44,131 nucleotides of DNA from Alphaproteobacteria bacterium (GTDB lineage: Bacteria > Pseudomonadota > Alphaproteobacteria > Rs-D84), in assembly GCA_017618175.1 (NCBI GenBank), contig JAFZUT010000020.1:69728-113858 (forward strand), written 5' to 3'. Under the pieces are notes generated by a model, which was not told the origin of the DNA, made no database searches, and worked only from the letters and a program-made list of their open reading frames with translations. Numbering within the stretch: position 1 is the first letter of the stretch; every line of letters begins with the position of its first letter. Below are positions 33,450 through 41,676 of this stretch, piece by piece. Position numbers and translations under genes: made by a program.

Positions 33450-33458
33450 TGGTATAAT
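33450..33458 (+). promoter_or_regulatory. Extended -10 promoter element of the coupling-ATPase operon
   Basis: TGGTATAAT is an extended -10 with no convincing -35. It ends 9 bases before the ATG at 33468, with no ribosome site, again predicting a leaderless message. Confidence 0.5.
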
Positions 33459-33467
33459 CATAACACG

Positions 33468-35714
33468 ATGGTTGAAAAGTTCAAGATTTTATCTGCGGGT
33501 AAAGACAGCAAGGGTTTGAACATATTCAAATCCAGCGCGTACAAAGAACACGAACAAACCCCTATGGCCCAGGTTTTCTGGACTCTGCGGTGGTCGGTTG
33601 GTGTTTGGTTGGCGTGCGCGGCCGCGTTTTGCATATCGTTTATTGTTGAACATATCTGGCGTTATGGGTGGACCGTTGCAACCGGTGATTGGATAAAAAT
33701 CTATCTTGGTAATATGTTGTCCAGTGCCGGTTTATCCGTCATTGCGGAAATTCCGGGTTGGATTGTCCGTTGTCTAATGCATCCAGATTTTGCGTGCATT
33801 GTGCCTATATTGCCATTTATCGCATATTTCTTGTTGGCCGATGACACATTGAAAAAGGAATTCAATCCGCACGGCAAAGATAAATTTGATAAAAAATCTT
33901 CGCGTGAGGCAAACGAAAAAGATGTTGAACAAATGGGATTGTTCAAAGGTTTTATGATGGTTTTAGGGTATTTCAAGAAAAAACCTTTGATGTTACCAAA
34001 AACTTTGTCGACCCTTTGTTTGGCGCCCCCCGGAACCGGTAAAACCCAAGGTATAGTGTTGCCGACAATTTTTGAATGCAACAATGTTTCAATGATTATA
34101 AACGACCCAAAACCCGAATTGGACGGTATATCCAGTGGTTACCGTGCCACACACGTTGGGCCGGTATTCATTATGGATTGGGGTGGTCAAGACGAACCGG
34201 AAAAGGGTATTTATTATCCGTCTTGGAATCCGCTTTCGCCGGGGCATATACCGTTCAGTTTGGAACAACGCGAATTGTACGTTGACTATATCTGTGACGT
34301 TTTGGTCCCCGATGCAGTGGGCAGCAGTGCCGACCCACACTGGACCCAATCTGGACGCGCCGGTCTTGCGGGATTCATACAATTTATTGTTTCAAAAATT
34401 GAACGTGCCAAGGCGGATGATTATTTTTACGCGCGTTTGCAATCCGGGGAATTCGATGCCGAAGATGCGGCGGTTTTGGCCGATTATTACTTTTCAATGG
34501 TGAACGACCCAAATGCCTTTGCGGCCCAGGCACTGATAAAAAATGGCGAATTGAACGCAACGAATTATGTCCACATTGGAACATGGGCAAATATACCGCA
34601 AATGTGGTTGGGTAAAGAGGCGTCTTTTTCAATGATGTTGGATTGGATAACCGAGGCGCAAATTGCCGTTGCCAACGATTTGGCGGAACGCCAAAGACAA
34701 GGCGACCAAAGTGTTATGATGGCGGACCCAATGAAAGATTGGTTGGAAGGCGCCGTCAATGAATGCCGTATGTTTGCGTATTCAAACCGTGCGGTTGCGG
34801 AACTTACCAAATTGGCGAATACGCCGTCAACCGAACGTGGGTCTATTCTTTCAACGATTTTAACGGGACTGGCCATATTCCGTAATGCGGCGGTGCGCAA
34901 CCGGACATCGCATTCCGATTTTCACTTTGCCGATATGCGCGGTATGATTGACCCGCGTGACGGGAAGATGAAACCGGTGACGGTGTATCTGTCCATCAAT
35001 ATGGTTGATGCCAAGGCGTTAAACCCGATAACGGCGATGTTTATTGAAACTATGTCGAATTTCTTACTTGCCAATCCGCCGGAACACGTTGGGCGCAGTG
35101 GCGAAAAAATGGGACCGTATCCGGTGTTATTCTTGCTGGACGAAATGCCAAAAATGCAAAAGATGCAGGCAGTCATCCAAGGGCCCGATGTTGGTCGTGG
35201 ACAACAAATTTCATACCTGTTTATTGGCCAGGATTTACACCAGATTGCGGAAAAGTATGGTGCGGATGCCGCCGCAACCATTATATCAACCACCGCGGCC
35301 AAGATTGTGTTGCGGCAAAATGACCCGGATACGGCAAAACGTTTTTCGGAAATGATGGGCGAAAAAATCACAATGAAAAAAGAAAAAGGCCCAGACGGCA
35401 AAGAGGTCGAAGTTCCAAAATCTGAACCGATATTCAGCCCGTATGATATTATGAAATTAAAAGACGCCAAGGGTGAAAAACCGGGCGAAGAATTGGTTAT
35501 ATACGAAGGTTGGTACCACCGTCCAATCAAGGCAGAACTAAGAATGGCGTTTGCCGACCCAAAGTTGGCACCTTTTATCAAAATTGGACGGTCATCGCCA
35601 TTGCCAGAATTTTTAATACCGATGCATCATGCGATTTTGGAATATGCCGGCAACCCACGGTATTATAATCCGCAAACAAATGAATTGACGGAACTAAGCC
35701 CTGTTGTAAAATAA
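33468..35714 (+). CDS. VirD4/TraG-family type IV coupling ATPase
   Basis: Coupling proteins feed DNA or protein substrates into type IV secretion channels. From the ATG at 33468 the protein has 748 residues. Two or three hydrophobic segments occur in the first 125 (about 37-60, 88-101, 108-123). Walker A APPGTGKTQGIVLPT lies at about 186-200, INDPKPELDGISSGYR follows, and Walker B PVLFLLDEMPKMQKM lies at about 552-566. RGQQISYLFIGQDLHQIAEKYG and a C-terminal extension complete it. It is longer than plain VirD4 proteins, and no other secretion ATPase or relaxase lies in the window. It heads a run with two lipoprotein genes. Effector or plasmid transfer is possible; which one cannot be told. 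Confidence 0.85.
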   Translation: MVEKFKILSAGKDSKGLNIFKSSAYKEHEQTPMAQVFWTLRWSVGVWLACAAAFCISFIVEHIWRYGWTVATGDWIKIYLGNMLSSAGLSVIAEIPGWIVRCLMHPDFACIVPILPFIAYFLLADDTLKKEFNPHGKDKFDKKSSREANEKDVEQMGLFKGFMMVLGYFKKKPLMLPKTLSTLCLAPPGTGKTQGIVLPTIFECNNVSMIINDPKPELDGISSGYRATHVGPVFIMDWGGQDEPEKGIYYPSWNPLSPGHIPFSLEQRELYVDYICDVLVPDAVGSSADPHWTQSGRAGLAGFIQFIVSKIERAKADDYFYARLQSGEFDAEDAAVLADYYFSMVNDPNAFAAQALIKNGELNATNYVHIGTWANIPQMWLGKEASFSMMLDWITEAQIAVANDLAERQRQGDQSVMMADPMKDWLEGAVNECRMFAYSNRAVAELTKLANTPSTERGSILSTILTGLAIFRNAAVRNRTSHSDFHFADMRGMIDPRDGKMKPVTVYLSINMVDAKALNPITAMFIETMSNFLLANPPEHVGRSGEKMGPYPVLFLLDEMPKMQKMQAVIQGPDVGRGQQISYLFIGQDLHQIAEKYGADAAATIISTTAAKIVLRQNDPDTAKRFSEMMGEKITMKKEKGPDGKEVEVPKSEPIFSPYDIMKLKDAKGEKPGEELVIYEGWYHRPIKAELRMAFADPKLAPFIKIGRSSPLPEFLIPMHHAILEYAGNPRYYNPQTNELTELSPVVK

Positions 35715-35718
35715 CGGT

Positions 35719-36963
35719 ATGCGAAAGATATTTAGCCTTTTGATTATTGCAACCTTTATGTCTGGGTGTGCCGCAACGGTTGAATCGCGTATTGACGCCA
35801 TACGTGGCGATTATATGAATACATCTGTGGATGCAACCGATTTAGAAAATAAAAACAACCTTGATTTATTAATTACGGCGGATGCGTTGTTTCACGCAGA
35901 TGATATATCCGCGGCGGATTCTGCATATGAAATTTTTAACCGTAAAAACCCGGGCGTTGCCGATGGTGGCGATATTATGCGCGAAGCCGCATCATTCACA
36001 CTGGGGCCCAATGTGAATGATTATAAACCATATATGATGGATTCTTTGTTTGTATCATATTATCAATTGTGGGCGGCATTGGCGGACGGCCGATTTGATG
36101 ATGCGCGCGTTATTATAAATCAATCTTATGCGCGCCAGGCCGATATGTCACGCGCGTATGAAAAATTGATAGAATCGAATCAAAAATCAATCGGTGAAAG
36201 TTTGGAACTTGCAACCGATTTGCAAAACGAAAATTCTAAATGGACGGCATATCGTGATATTATGAATCCGGCATTGATGTATTTATCGGGCATATATTTC
36301 CTGAACAATGGGGATTTTGGTGACGCAAAAACTTACCTGGCGCGGGCGAATGGTATGGTTCCGGAAAATTCTTTTATTGTAAAAGATTTGAAAAATGCAG
36401 AATTTGGAACAACGCCAAAAAACACAATTTGGGTATTTATCGAAGACGGTTTTGCACCAAAATTGACCGAACGGCGAATCAGTTTGCCGATTATTCACGG
36501 CGATGGTATTACAACGGTGACGGTGGCGACATCTGAACCGGTGTTTTCAAACAATTATGTACATATTGATGGCGCGCAAGATTTGGCAGATGTTGATGCG
36601 ATGTTTATGACGGAATATGGCGAATACAGAATAAACGATGCCCTGCGTGCGTTTGCATCGGCATCTGCACGTGTGGCATTGCAAACAACGATGTATAATT
36701 CCCGCTCTAACAAGGCGCCATTGCTTGGGTTGTTGTCAACGTTATACTCTGAATTCACAAACAGTGCAGATGTTCGTACATGGGCGACATTACCGAAAAC
36801 CATATCTGTTTTGCGTATGCCGAATAACAAAAGTGGCTTGATTGAACTAAGTTCAAATGGTAATGTTATTGAAAAGGTGTCTGTGCCGACATATGGCAAT
36901 TATTTGATATATGTTCGCACGGCGCCAACGGGATACGATATTAAAACAATAAAATTAAAATAA
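35719..36963 (+). CDS. COG3014-type outer-envelope lipoprotein
   Basis: Lipoprotein with signal and lipobox MSGC (Cys17), 414 residues. An N-terminal helical, TPR-like half (ADALFHADDISAADSAYEIF, AALADGRFDDARVIINQSYARQ, GIYFLNNGDFGDAKTYLARANGMVP) is followed by a beta-rich half (NTIWVFIEDGFAPKLTERRISLPI). This arrangement matches the uncharacterised COG3014 lipoproteins. Those are often found beside an LpoB-like gene, as is the case here, 14 bases downstream. A role in cell-wall synthase control is suggested by the neighbour only. It starts 4 bases after the coupling ATPase. Confidence 0.75.
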   Translation: MRKIFSLLIIATFMSGCAATVESRIDAIRGDYMNTSVDATDLENKNNLDLLITADALFHADDISAADSAYEIFNRKNPGVADGGDIMREAASFTLGPNVNDYKPYMMDSLFVSYYQLWAALADGRFDDARVIINQSYARQADMSRAYEKLIESNQKSIGESLELATDLQNENSKWTAYRDIMNPALMYLSGIYFLNNGDFGDAKTYLARANGMVPENSFIVKDLKNAEFGTTPKNTIWVFIEDGFAPKLTERRISLPIIHGDGITTVTVATSEPVFSNNYVHIDGAQDLADVDAMFMTEYGEYRINDALRAFASASARVALQTTMYNSRSNKAPLLGLLSTLYSEFTNSADVRTWATLPKTISVLRMPNNKSGLIELSSNGNVIEKVSVPTYGNYLIYVRTAPTGYDIKTIKLK

Positions 36964-36977
36964 ACAAAAGGGGAAAA

Positions 36978-37598
36978 ATGATGAAAAAACTTTTACCAAT
37001 TGCAATGTGTGCGGTGTTGTGTGGGTGCGGTGAAACAACGGTTGTCGATTTGAACAATGAAAAAGAAGTTGCCGCAATGCAAAACGTTATGGAATTGGAA
37101 TATCGTGATTGGACGGCAACCGCGGAAAAGATGACCAAATCTATGTTGGCAAGTGGCGCATTTTCGCGTGTAAAAAATCCGGTTATTGCGATGGGTAATA
37201 TTAAAAACGATACTATGCAACGTTTCGATACCGATATTTTGACCAAAAAGATTCGTACAACGCTTATAAATTCCGGTCGTGCCCAGGTGACAACAAGTTT
37301 TGAAAACTTTGGCCCCGCCGAAGATGGCACAACATATGCGGTGCGTTCTACACGCGGCAATGCGGAATATGATGCATCCACGATTGTGTCACCGGGGACA
37401 TTGGTTGCGCCGAATATGTCACTGTCGGGAAAAATGTTGCAACGTAATTTGAAATTGCAATCCGGTTGGTTTTCATCGGTTGATACGCGTGTAGAATATT
37501 ACCTGCAAATGACATTGACCGATGTTAAAACGGGTCTTGCGTTGTGGGAAGACGAACAACCGATTGTCAAAGAGGGCGATCACGCACCAACATGGTAA
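36978..37598 (+). CDS. lpoB: LpoB-like penicillin-binding-protein activator lipoprotein
   Basis: LpoB proteins reach through the periplasm from the outer membrane to activate class A penicillin-binding proteins. This 206-residue protein has a signal with lipobox LCGC (Cys17) and a compact domain. Visible elements are KMTKSMLASGAFSRVKNPVIAMGNIKNDTMQRFDTDILTKKIRTTLINSGRAQVT, then SLSGKMLQRNLKLQSG and YYLQMTLTDVKTGLALWEDEQPIVKEG, matching the family in order and spacing. A GGGGA ribosome site precedes it. The pairing with a COG3014 lipoprotein is known from other proteobacteria; the coupling ATPase in front is not expected. Confidence 0.8.
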   Translation: MMKKLLPIAMCAVLCGCGETTVVDLNNEKEVAAMQNVMELEYRDWTATAEKMTKSMLASGAFSRVKNPVIAMGNIKNDTMQRFDTDILTKKIRTTLINSGRAQVTTSFENFGPAEDGTTYAVRSTRGNAEYDASTIVSPGTLVAPNMSLSGKMLQRNLKLQSGWFSSVDTRVEYYLQMTLTDVKTGLALWEDEQPIVKEGDHAPTW

Positions 37599-37621
37599 AT
37601 TGTGACACGAATCCCATATTC

Positions 37622-37643
37622 ATACCCCCGAATGCGGGGGTAT
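37622..37643 (+). terminator. Hairpin after lpoB-like gene
   Basis: ATACCCCCG-AATG-CGGGGGTAT is a perfect 9-bp stem followed by ATTTT. It probably ends the coupling ATPase/lipoprotein operon. Confidence 0.6.
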
Positions 37644-37655
37644 ATTTTGTATGTT

Positions 37656-38144
37656 ATGAAAGTTGAAGATTATGTTTGGTCATCTTTGGTATTGGGAATG
37701 CACGATGCATTGGTTTCGACATTGGGATTGGTCGTTGGATTGTCGTTTGCGGACGCAACACAATATATAATCGTTTTAACCGGTCTAATCGCATCCGTTG
37801 CAGCGGGTCTTTCTATGATGGCGTCGGAATACCTGTCGCAAAAGGCGGGCGGAAATATGCGGGGGGCGTTTCGCCGTGGAATTATGACGGGCGCGGCCTA
37901 TGTTTTTACCGCCGCAATGTTATTGGTTCCGTTTTTGTTTATATCTAATACACTGATTGCGGTTATAATGACCTATGTGGTCGCGACATCGATAATATTT
38001 TTCTTTAATTATTTGAAATCAAAATTAAACGGCCAAAGATTCTGGGCGGCATTTTTTGAAATGATGATGGTTTGCTTTGTCGTGACAATGGCATCATTCA
38101 TAATCGGCGAAGGCGCCAAGGTGTTATTTGGTATAGTAATATAA
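37656..38144 (+). CDS. Short VIT/CCC1-like membrane protein
   Basis: Resembles the VIT1/CCC1 family of iron and manganese transporters. The N-terminal signature GMHDALVSTLGLVVGLSFADATQYIIVLTGLIASVAAGLSMMASEYLSQKA fits the first two helices. Three further hydrophobic helices follow (TGAAYVFTAAMLLVPFLF, LIAVIMTYVVATSIIFFF, MMMVCFVVTMASFIIG). From the ATG at 37656 it has only 162 residues, and the cytosolic metal-binding loop of plant VIT1 is absent, as in other short bacterial members. An upstream ATG at 37602 would run through the hairpin and is unlikely. The conserved Asn/Asp of the first helix appears as His-Asp here. Metal transport is plausible but not shown. Confidence 0.6.
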   Translation: MKVEDYVWSSLVLGMHDALVSTLGLVVGLSFADATQYIIVLTGLIASVAAGLSMMASEYLSQKAGGNMRGAFRRGIMTGAAYVFTAAMLLVPFLFISNTLIAVIMTYVVATSIIFFFNYLKSKLNGQRFWAAFFEMMMVCFVVTMASFIIGEGAKVLFGIVI

Positions 38145-38166
38145 GAAAACGCCCAGGATAGGGCGT
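38145..38166 (-). terminator. Terminator of lpxD-fabZ
   Basis: ACGCCC / GGGCGT stem with a 6-base loop, followed on the minus strand by TTTTC, just after the fabZ stop codon. Confidence 0.55.
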
Positions 38167-38177
38167 CTGGATAACCA

Positions 38178-38618
38178 TTAAATCTGGGGATTATCATCCA
38201 GCATTGCGGAAAACGTCGCGGTTGCAACGCGCCGACCGTTCACAAATGCGTTTCCGGTAAATTTGTGTAATTTCATTTTTGCGCCAATTTCTTCAATGTG
38301 TAATTCCAATGTATCGCCCGGCACAACCATATGCGTGAACTTCGCATTTTCAATCGTCACAAAGTATCCCAATGCTTTGCCACCATTATTACCAATGGAT
38401 TTTAACACGGTAAAGCACGCGGTTTGCGCCAATGCCTCAATAATCAGCACGCCCGGCATAATAGGCTTTGCCGGGAAATGTCCCGCACACCAAAATTCGT
38501 TATCGCGAACATATTTGATTCCAAGCGCGGTCTTATCGGTAAATTCACGAATTTCGTCAACCAGGCGCATATCACCCCGGTGCGGAATAATTTGTTCTAT
38601 TCCTTTGATGTCTATCAT
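38178..38618 (-). CDS. fabZ: 3-hydroxyacyl-[acyl-carrier-protein] dehydratase FabZ
   Basis: Dehydrates 3-hydroxyacyl-ACP in fatty acid elongation. The 146-residue hot-dog-fold protein has IIPHRGDMRLVD and the catalytic block CAGHFPAKPIMPGVLIIEALAQ, with the active histidine (HFP) and glutamate (IIEALAQ). ENAKFTHMVVPGDTLEL follows. The P-H-R-G-D start (rather than the more usual PHR.PF) is a small deviation. It follows lpxD by 12 bases with an AAAGGTAA site, the classical lpxD-fabZ link between lipid A and phospholipid supply. lpxA does not follow. Confidence 0.96.
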   Translation of the reverse strand: MIDIKGIEQIIPHRGDMRLVDEIREFTDKTALGIKYVRDNEFWCAGHFPAKPIMPGVLIIEALAQTACFTVLKSIGNNGGKALGYFVTIENAKFTHMVVPGDTLELHIEEIGAKMKLHKFTGNAFVNGRRVATATFSAMLDDNPQI

Positions 38619-38630
38619 ATCATTACCTTT

Positions 38631-39677
38631 TTAGTCATTATTTACATGCTTTTTAATCCATGCGTAATGACGCAAGAATTCCGTTCCCGGGCCGGCCGGA
38701 TAACCCATATGCCGTGTACCGTCGGGCACATCGCGGAAAACACCGCTGTTTGCACCAACCTCGGCATCGTTACCGATTTTAACGCCATTTGCGATTCCAA
38801 CGTGGCCGGCAAGCAAGGCGCGGTCACCAACCTTAACACCGCCCGCAATACCAACACCGCCCGCCAAAAAGCATTCACGACCAATAACGACACCATGCGC
38901 AATCTGGCACAGGTTATCAATTTTTGTCCCGTCACCAATCATTGTATCAGTCAATGCCCCACGGTCGATACAGGAATTTGCGCCTACTGATACACGGTCA
39001 CCCAACACAACGCGTCCAACGTGCGGAATGAAAACATTGTGACCATCTTGGCGTGTGTATCCAAAACCGTCTTTACCAATTGATGCACCGTTGTGAATTA
39101 CGCATTCTGCGCCAATGGTGGCATTTTCAATATGTGCGCCCGAATGAATTACCGTTCCACGACCAATTGTGACATTGCGCCCGATATACACATTTGGGTA
39201 TATCTTGACATCGGGTTCAATTACCGTGCCACGTTCAATGGTTGCAAATTGCCCGACATAGACGCTGCGCCGATTGCGAAAAAATACGCCGCGTTCAATA
39301 TATGCATCACCCGACACACCGCGGCGTGGGGGTTCACGATATATTTCGCCCAATACTTTGACGATTTCGCCGCGCGGACTTGCACATACCAGCAATGTTG
39401 CGCCCTTTGGCGCGTGTTTCACCATTTCTGGTTGGATTAAAATAACCGATGCGCGCGTATTTTCTAAAACAGACACAGGCAATATTTTGAATGCATTGCT
39501 GTTTTGTTCGGTGGAATAGAAAGCAACCTGGCCGGGTTTGGCGTCCGCAATTGGTGCGATTCCTTTCACCACCGTATCGGCATTTCCACGTAATTCCAGG
39601 CCGAATTTTTCGGCCAATTCACCGGCGGTCATTTTGACCGCTTTTGGCTTTAATAAAAAATCAATAATTTTTGACAT
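38631..39677 (-). CDS. lpxD: UDP-3-O-(3-hydroxyacyl)glucosamine N-acyltransferase LpxD
   Basis: Third enzyme of lipid A synthesis, adding the second hydroxyacyl chain from ACP. The ATG at 39677 gives 348 residues. An N-terminal uridine-binding domain ([33 protein letters not shown]) is followed by a long left-handed beta-helix of hexapeptide repeats. That helix includes [16 protein letters not shown] [17 protein letters not shown] and the catalytic histidine region [11 protein letters not shown]. The length is normal. A perfect -10 (39684-39689) ends 6 bases before the ATG, so the message is probably leaderless. The open frame extends 29 codons further upstream into a terminator and is not used. 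Confidence 0.96.
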   Translation of the reverse strand: MSKIIDFLLKPKAVKMTAGELAEKFGLELRGNADTVVKGIAPIADAKPGQVAFYSTEQNSNAFKILPVSVLENTRASVILIQPEMVKHAPKGATLLVCASPRGEIVKVLGEIYREPPRRGVSGDAYIERGVFFRNRRSVYVGQFATIERGTVIEPDVKIYPNVYIGRNVTIGRGTVIHSGAHIENATIGAECVIHNGASIGKDGFGYTRQDGHNVFIPHVGRVVLGDRVSVGANSCIDRGALTDTMIGDGTKIDNLCQIAHGVVIGRECFLAGGVGIAGGVKVGDRALLAGHVGIANGVKIGNDAEVGANSGVFRDVPDGTRHMGYPAGPGTEFLRHYAWIKKHVNND

Positions 39678-39683
39678 ATGGGC

Positions 39684-39689
39684 ATTATA
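39684..39689 (-). promoter_or_regulatory. -10 element of lpxD
   Basis: TATAAT on the minus strand ends 6 bases before the lpxD ATG. No clear -35 or ribosome site is present. Confidence 0.45.
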
Positions 39690-39731
39690 GCGGAAAAAAA
39701 ACAAAAGGAAAGGGGAAATTAGTTGATAACA

Positions 39732-39755
39732 AAAACGGGGCATTTGCCCCGTTTT
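39732..39755 (-). terminator. Terminator of skp
   Basis: A 10-bp stem AAAACGGGGC / GCCCCGTTTT with a 4-base loop follows skp on the minus strand, separating it from lpxD. Confidence 0.75.
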
Positions 39756-39776
39756 ACGAACCATTTATACCCAAGG

Positions 39777-40442
39777 TTAAAAACCTTTTGGTGTTTCCAT
39801 TTTCACAGAAGAAACTTTTTTATTCAGTGAATTTATAACATCATCTGTGATATCTAGGTTTTCAACATTTGCGCCCGTACGTGCGAAACGTCCATCGATA
39901 ACCAAAGACAGATTTTTCTTTGTGATGATTGCTTCGATAATCGGGTCCAAATGATTTTCTTGGATTTTTGCCAACGCGCGTTGGAAAGACGCATCAATGG
40001 ATTGTGCGCGTTCTGTCAAATCACGTTGCAATTTTGTAACCTTGCCTTGGTATTCAACAACACGGCGTTGCAATGCCTCACGCGATAAGACATCTTGAGA
40101 TTTTTCGATTTCGGCCTTTTCTTTTTCCAATGCCTTTTGTTGTTTTTCTAATTCACTGCGCAGTTTGTTTTCATAGTTTTCTTTTTGTTTGCGCAAATCT
40201 TTCAGCGCATTTGCATCTGATTGAATCGCATCCATACGAACAACCGCGATGCGTAAATCTGCGCCATTTGCGGCATCCGGCGATACTTCGCTGATTGCGG
40301 TATCTGCGCTGATGGTTTTATCGCTGCAACCGCGCAGTGCGAAAACGCCAACCAATGCAACCGCAATTACAATCGCGGCAACGATTCCATATTTAACATA
40401 GTTTTTTGTTGGTTGATTATTTGTCTTTTTTGTTTCTACCAT
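39777..40442 (-). CDS. skp: Skp/OmpH-family periplasmic chaperone with an uncleaved-looking anchor
   Basis: Holdase chaperone for unfolded outer-membrane proteins. The ATG at 40442, eight bases after AAAGGA, gives 221 residues. The long central coiled-coil (LRKQKENYENKLRSELEKQQKALEKEKAEIEK...) and the small beta-part (LRIAVVRMDAIQ, then LSLVIDGRFARTGANVENLDITDDVI) follow the Skp pattern. It is preceded by a 20-residue cytoplasmic stretch and one hydrophobic helix (about 20-38, YGIVAAIVIAVALVGVFAL). No clear signal-peptidase site follows, so it may stay membrane-bound, unlike classical soluble Skp. Position next to lpxD-fabZ is the conserved order; bamA is missing. Confidence 0.85.
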   Translation of the reverse strand: MVETKKTNNQPTKNYVKYGIVAAIVIAVALVGVFALRGCSDKTISADTAISEVSPDAANGADLRIAVVRMDAIQSDANALKDLRKQKENYENKLRSELEKQQKALEKEKAEIEKSQDVLSREALQRRVVEYQGKVTKLQRDLTERAQSIDASFQRALAKIQENHLDPIIEAIITKKNLSLVIDGRFARTGANVENLDITDDVINSLNKKVSSVKMETPKGF

Positions 40443-40523
40443 ATTTTCCATCCTTTTGTTTTTTTGTTGACGGGTTCACTATAGCAATAATTTTTATAAA
40501 ATAAAAGAGAAAGTTATCGCTTT

Positions 40524-41198
40524 TTATCGAACCGGTGAGATGCGCAATTCAACCCTGCGATTGGTCAGGCGGCCCCACTCATCTTGGGCGGCAATTGGGC
40601 GTGTGGCACCGCGACCAATAATGAACATACGCGTGGGCTTTATCCCATGACGCGCAAAATATACCGCCGTACGCTCTGCCATATCGGTGGACAATGCGCG
40701 CGCCGCGTTTGTGTCGCGCATAGAATCTGTATAGCCTGCAACCTCGATAAATGTTGCGTCATATCGTTTTAATATTTTGGCAACGGTATTCAAATTTTCA
40801 TCGCCGATTGATGAAATTTCCGGTGCATTTAATTCCATAATCGAATCGCGTACCATAATCACCAAAACATCCGTGCCAACACGTTGCACAGAAACCCCCG
40901 GGCGCCGCAATGCATCATAAAGTGCCGTTTCCAATTCTGTCATATAACCCAAACACATTGCCGTTTCATTCAGTGTTTTATCACCATATTCTAATTCCGG
41001 ATTTGGAATGGTGGCATCTGCGACCGTGCGACCGCCATCGCCCAAAAATATAGGTTTCTTGGCCGTGCGAGAAACATCGTTCATATCTGTAAATGTTGCA
41101 CCATAAAGGTAATTTTTCCACGTTTCACGTTCGGGACTAACATACGATGTACATCCGGCCAAAATCGCAATCAAAAATCCAATCAGTAATTTTTTCAT
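40524..41198 (-). CDS. OmpA-domain lipoprotein
   Basis: Lipoprotein with lipobox LAGC (Cys16), 224 residues. It has a family-unknown middle (about 20-115) and a C-terminal OmpA peptidoglycan-binding domain. Domain elements are LNTVAKILKRYDATFIEVAGYTDSMRDTNAARALSTDMAERTAVYFARHGIKPTRMFIIGRGATRPIA, ending GRLTNRRVELRISP. The domain would tether it to the cell wall. Its ATG follows the prepilin stop codon by one base, with its ribosome site AAGGTAAT inside the prepilin's last codons, so it is translationally coupled to the pilin gene. OmpA-type lipoproteins occur in both type IV pilus and type IV secretion systems. Confidence 0.85.
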   Translation of the reverse strand: MKKLLIGFLIAILAGCTSYVSPERETWKNYLYGATFTDMNDVSRTAKKPIFLGDGGRTVADATIPNPELEYGDKTLNETAMCLGYMTELETALYDALRRPGVSVQRVGTDVLVIMVRDSIMELNAPEISSIGDENLNTVAKILKRYDATFIEVAGYTDSMRDTNAARALSTDMAERTAVYFARHGIKPTRMFIIGRGATRPIAAQDEWGRLTNRRVELRISPVR

Positions 41199-41199
41199 A

Positions 41200-41655
41200 T
41201 TACCTTACTATAAAAGATATATCGTTTTCGGCCCCACCAAAGCACGCCGCAGAATTATCCAACCTATAACCGTTCACGAACATATCGGTCGCCCAATTTG
41301 GCAACGCCGTTGCAAAGAATTCGCATTCACCACGTGACAATCCTTTTAAGTCAATTGAAAAACTGGTGACATCGATGCCGACATTTATCGACCAAGTTTT
41401 ACCAATTGGTGCTTTATCGGTTTTCAATGCGCCGGCCTTGACCAAATAATCAACTGATACACCCGTGTAATCGCCGCGCATTTCCATAAGCAATTTTGTA
41501 TTCTTGGCGACTTCGCGCAATTCGGCGGACGCGATAGTATTTTTTTGATTATGTCGAATGGAATTATATATGCCAACGGCACTTGCCGTCATAACGGCGG
41601 TTATTGCCAAAACGCCAATAATTTCAATCAAAGAACGTCCCGATTCATATTTCAT
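41200..41655 (-). CDS. Type IV prepilin-like protein (PilS type)
   Basis: The N-terminus MKYESGRSLIEIIGVLAITAVMTASAVGIYNS is a type IV prepilin leader. It has a 6-residue positively charged leader ending in Gly, then RSLIE with the glutamate at position 5 of the mature protein, then a hydrophobic helix. The mature globular part of about 120 residues has two cysteines (GECEF and AACFGG) able to form the C-terminal disulphide loop. The SLIE sequence and size resemble PilS pilins of thin conjugative pili. No assembly ATPase or prepilin peptidase is in the window. It lies 21 bases after dnaX with a GGGGGG-rich ribosome site. Confidence 0.8.
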   Translation of the reverse strand: MKYESGRSLIEIIGVLAITAVMTASAVGIYNSIRHNQKNTIASAELREVAKNTKLLMEMRGDYTGVSVDYLVKAGALKTDKAPIGKTWSINVGIDVTSFSIDLKGLSRGECEFFATALPNWATDMFVNGYRLDNSAACFGGAENDISFIVR

Positions 41656-41676
41656 TTTATCCCCCCATTTGTTTTT

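Noticed and set aside
33468..38144. Whether this block is an integrative or conjugative island, given the coupling ATPase.
   Set aside because: No integrase, relaxase, flanking repeat or tRNA junction is seen, base composition looks like the neighbours, and flanking genes are ordinary housekeeping genes.
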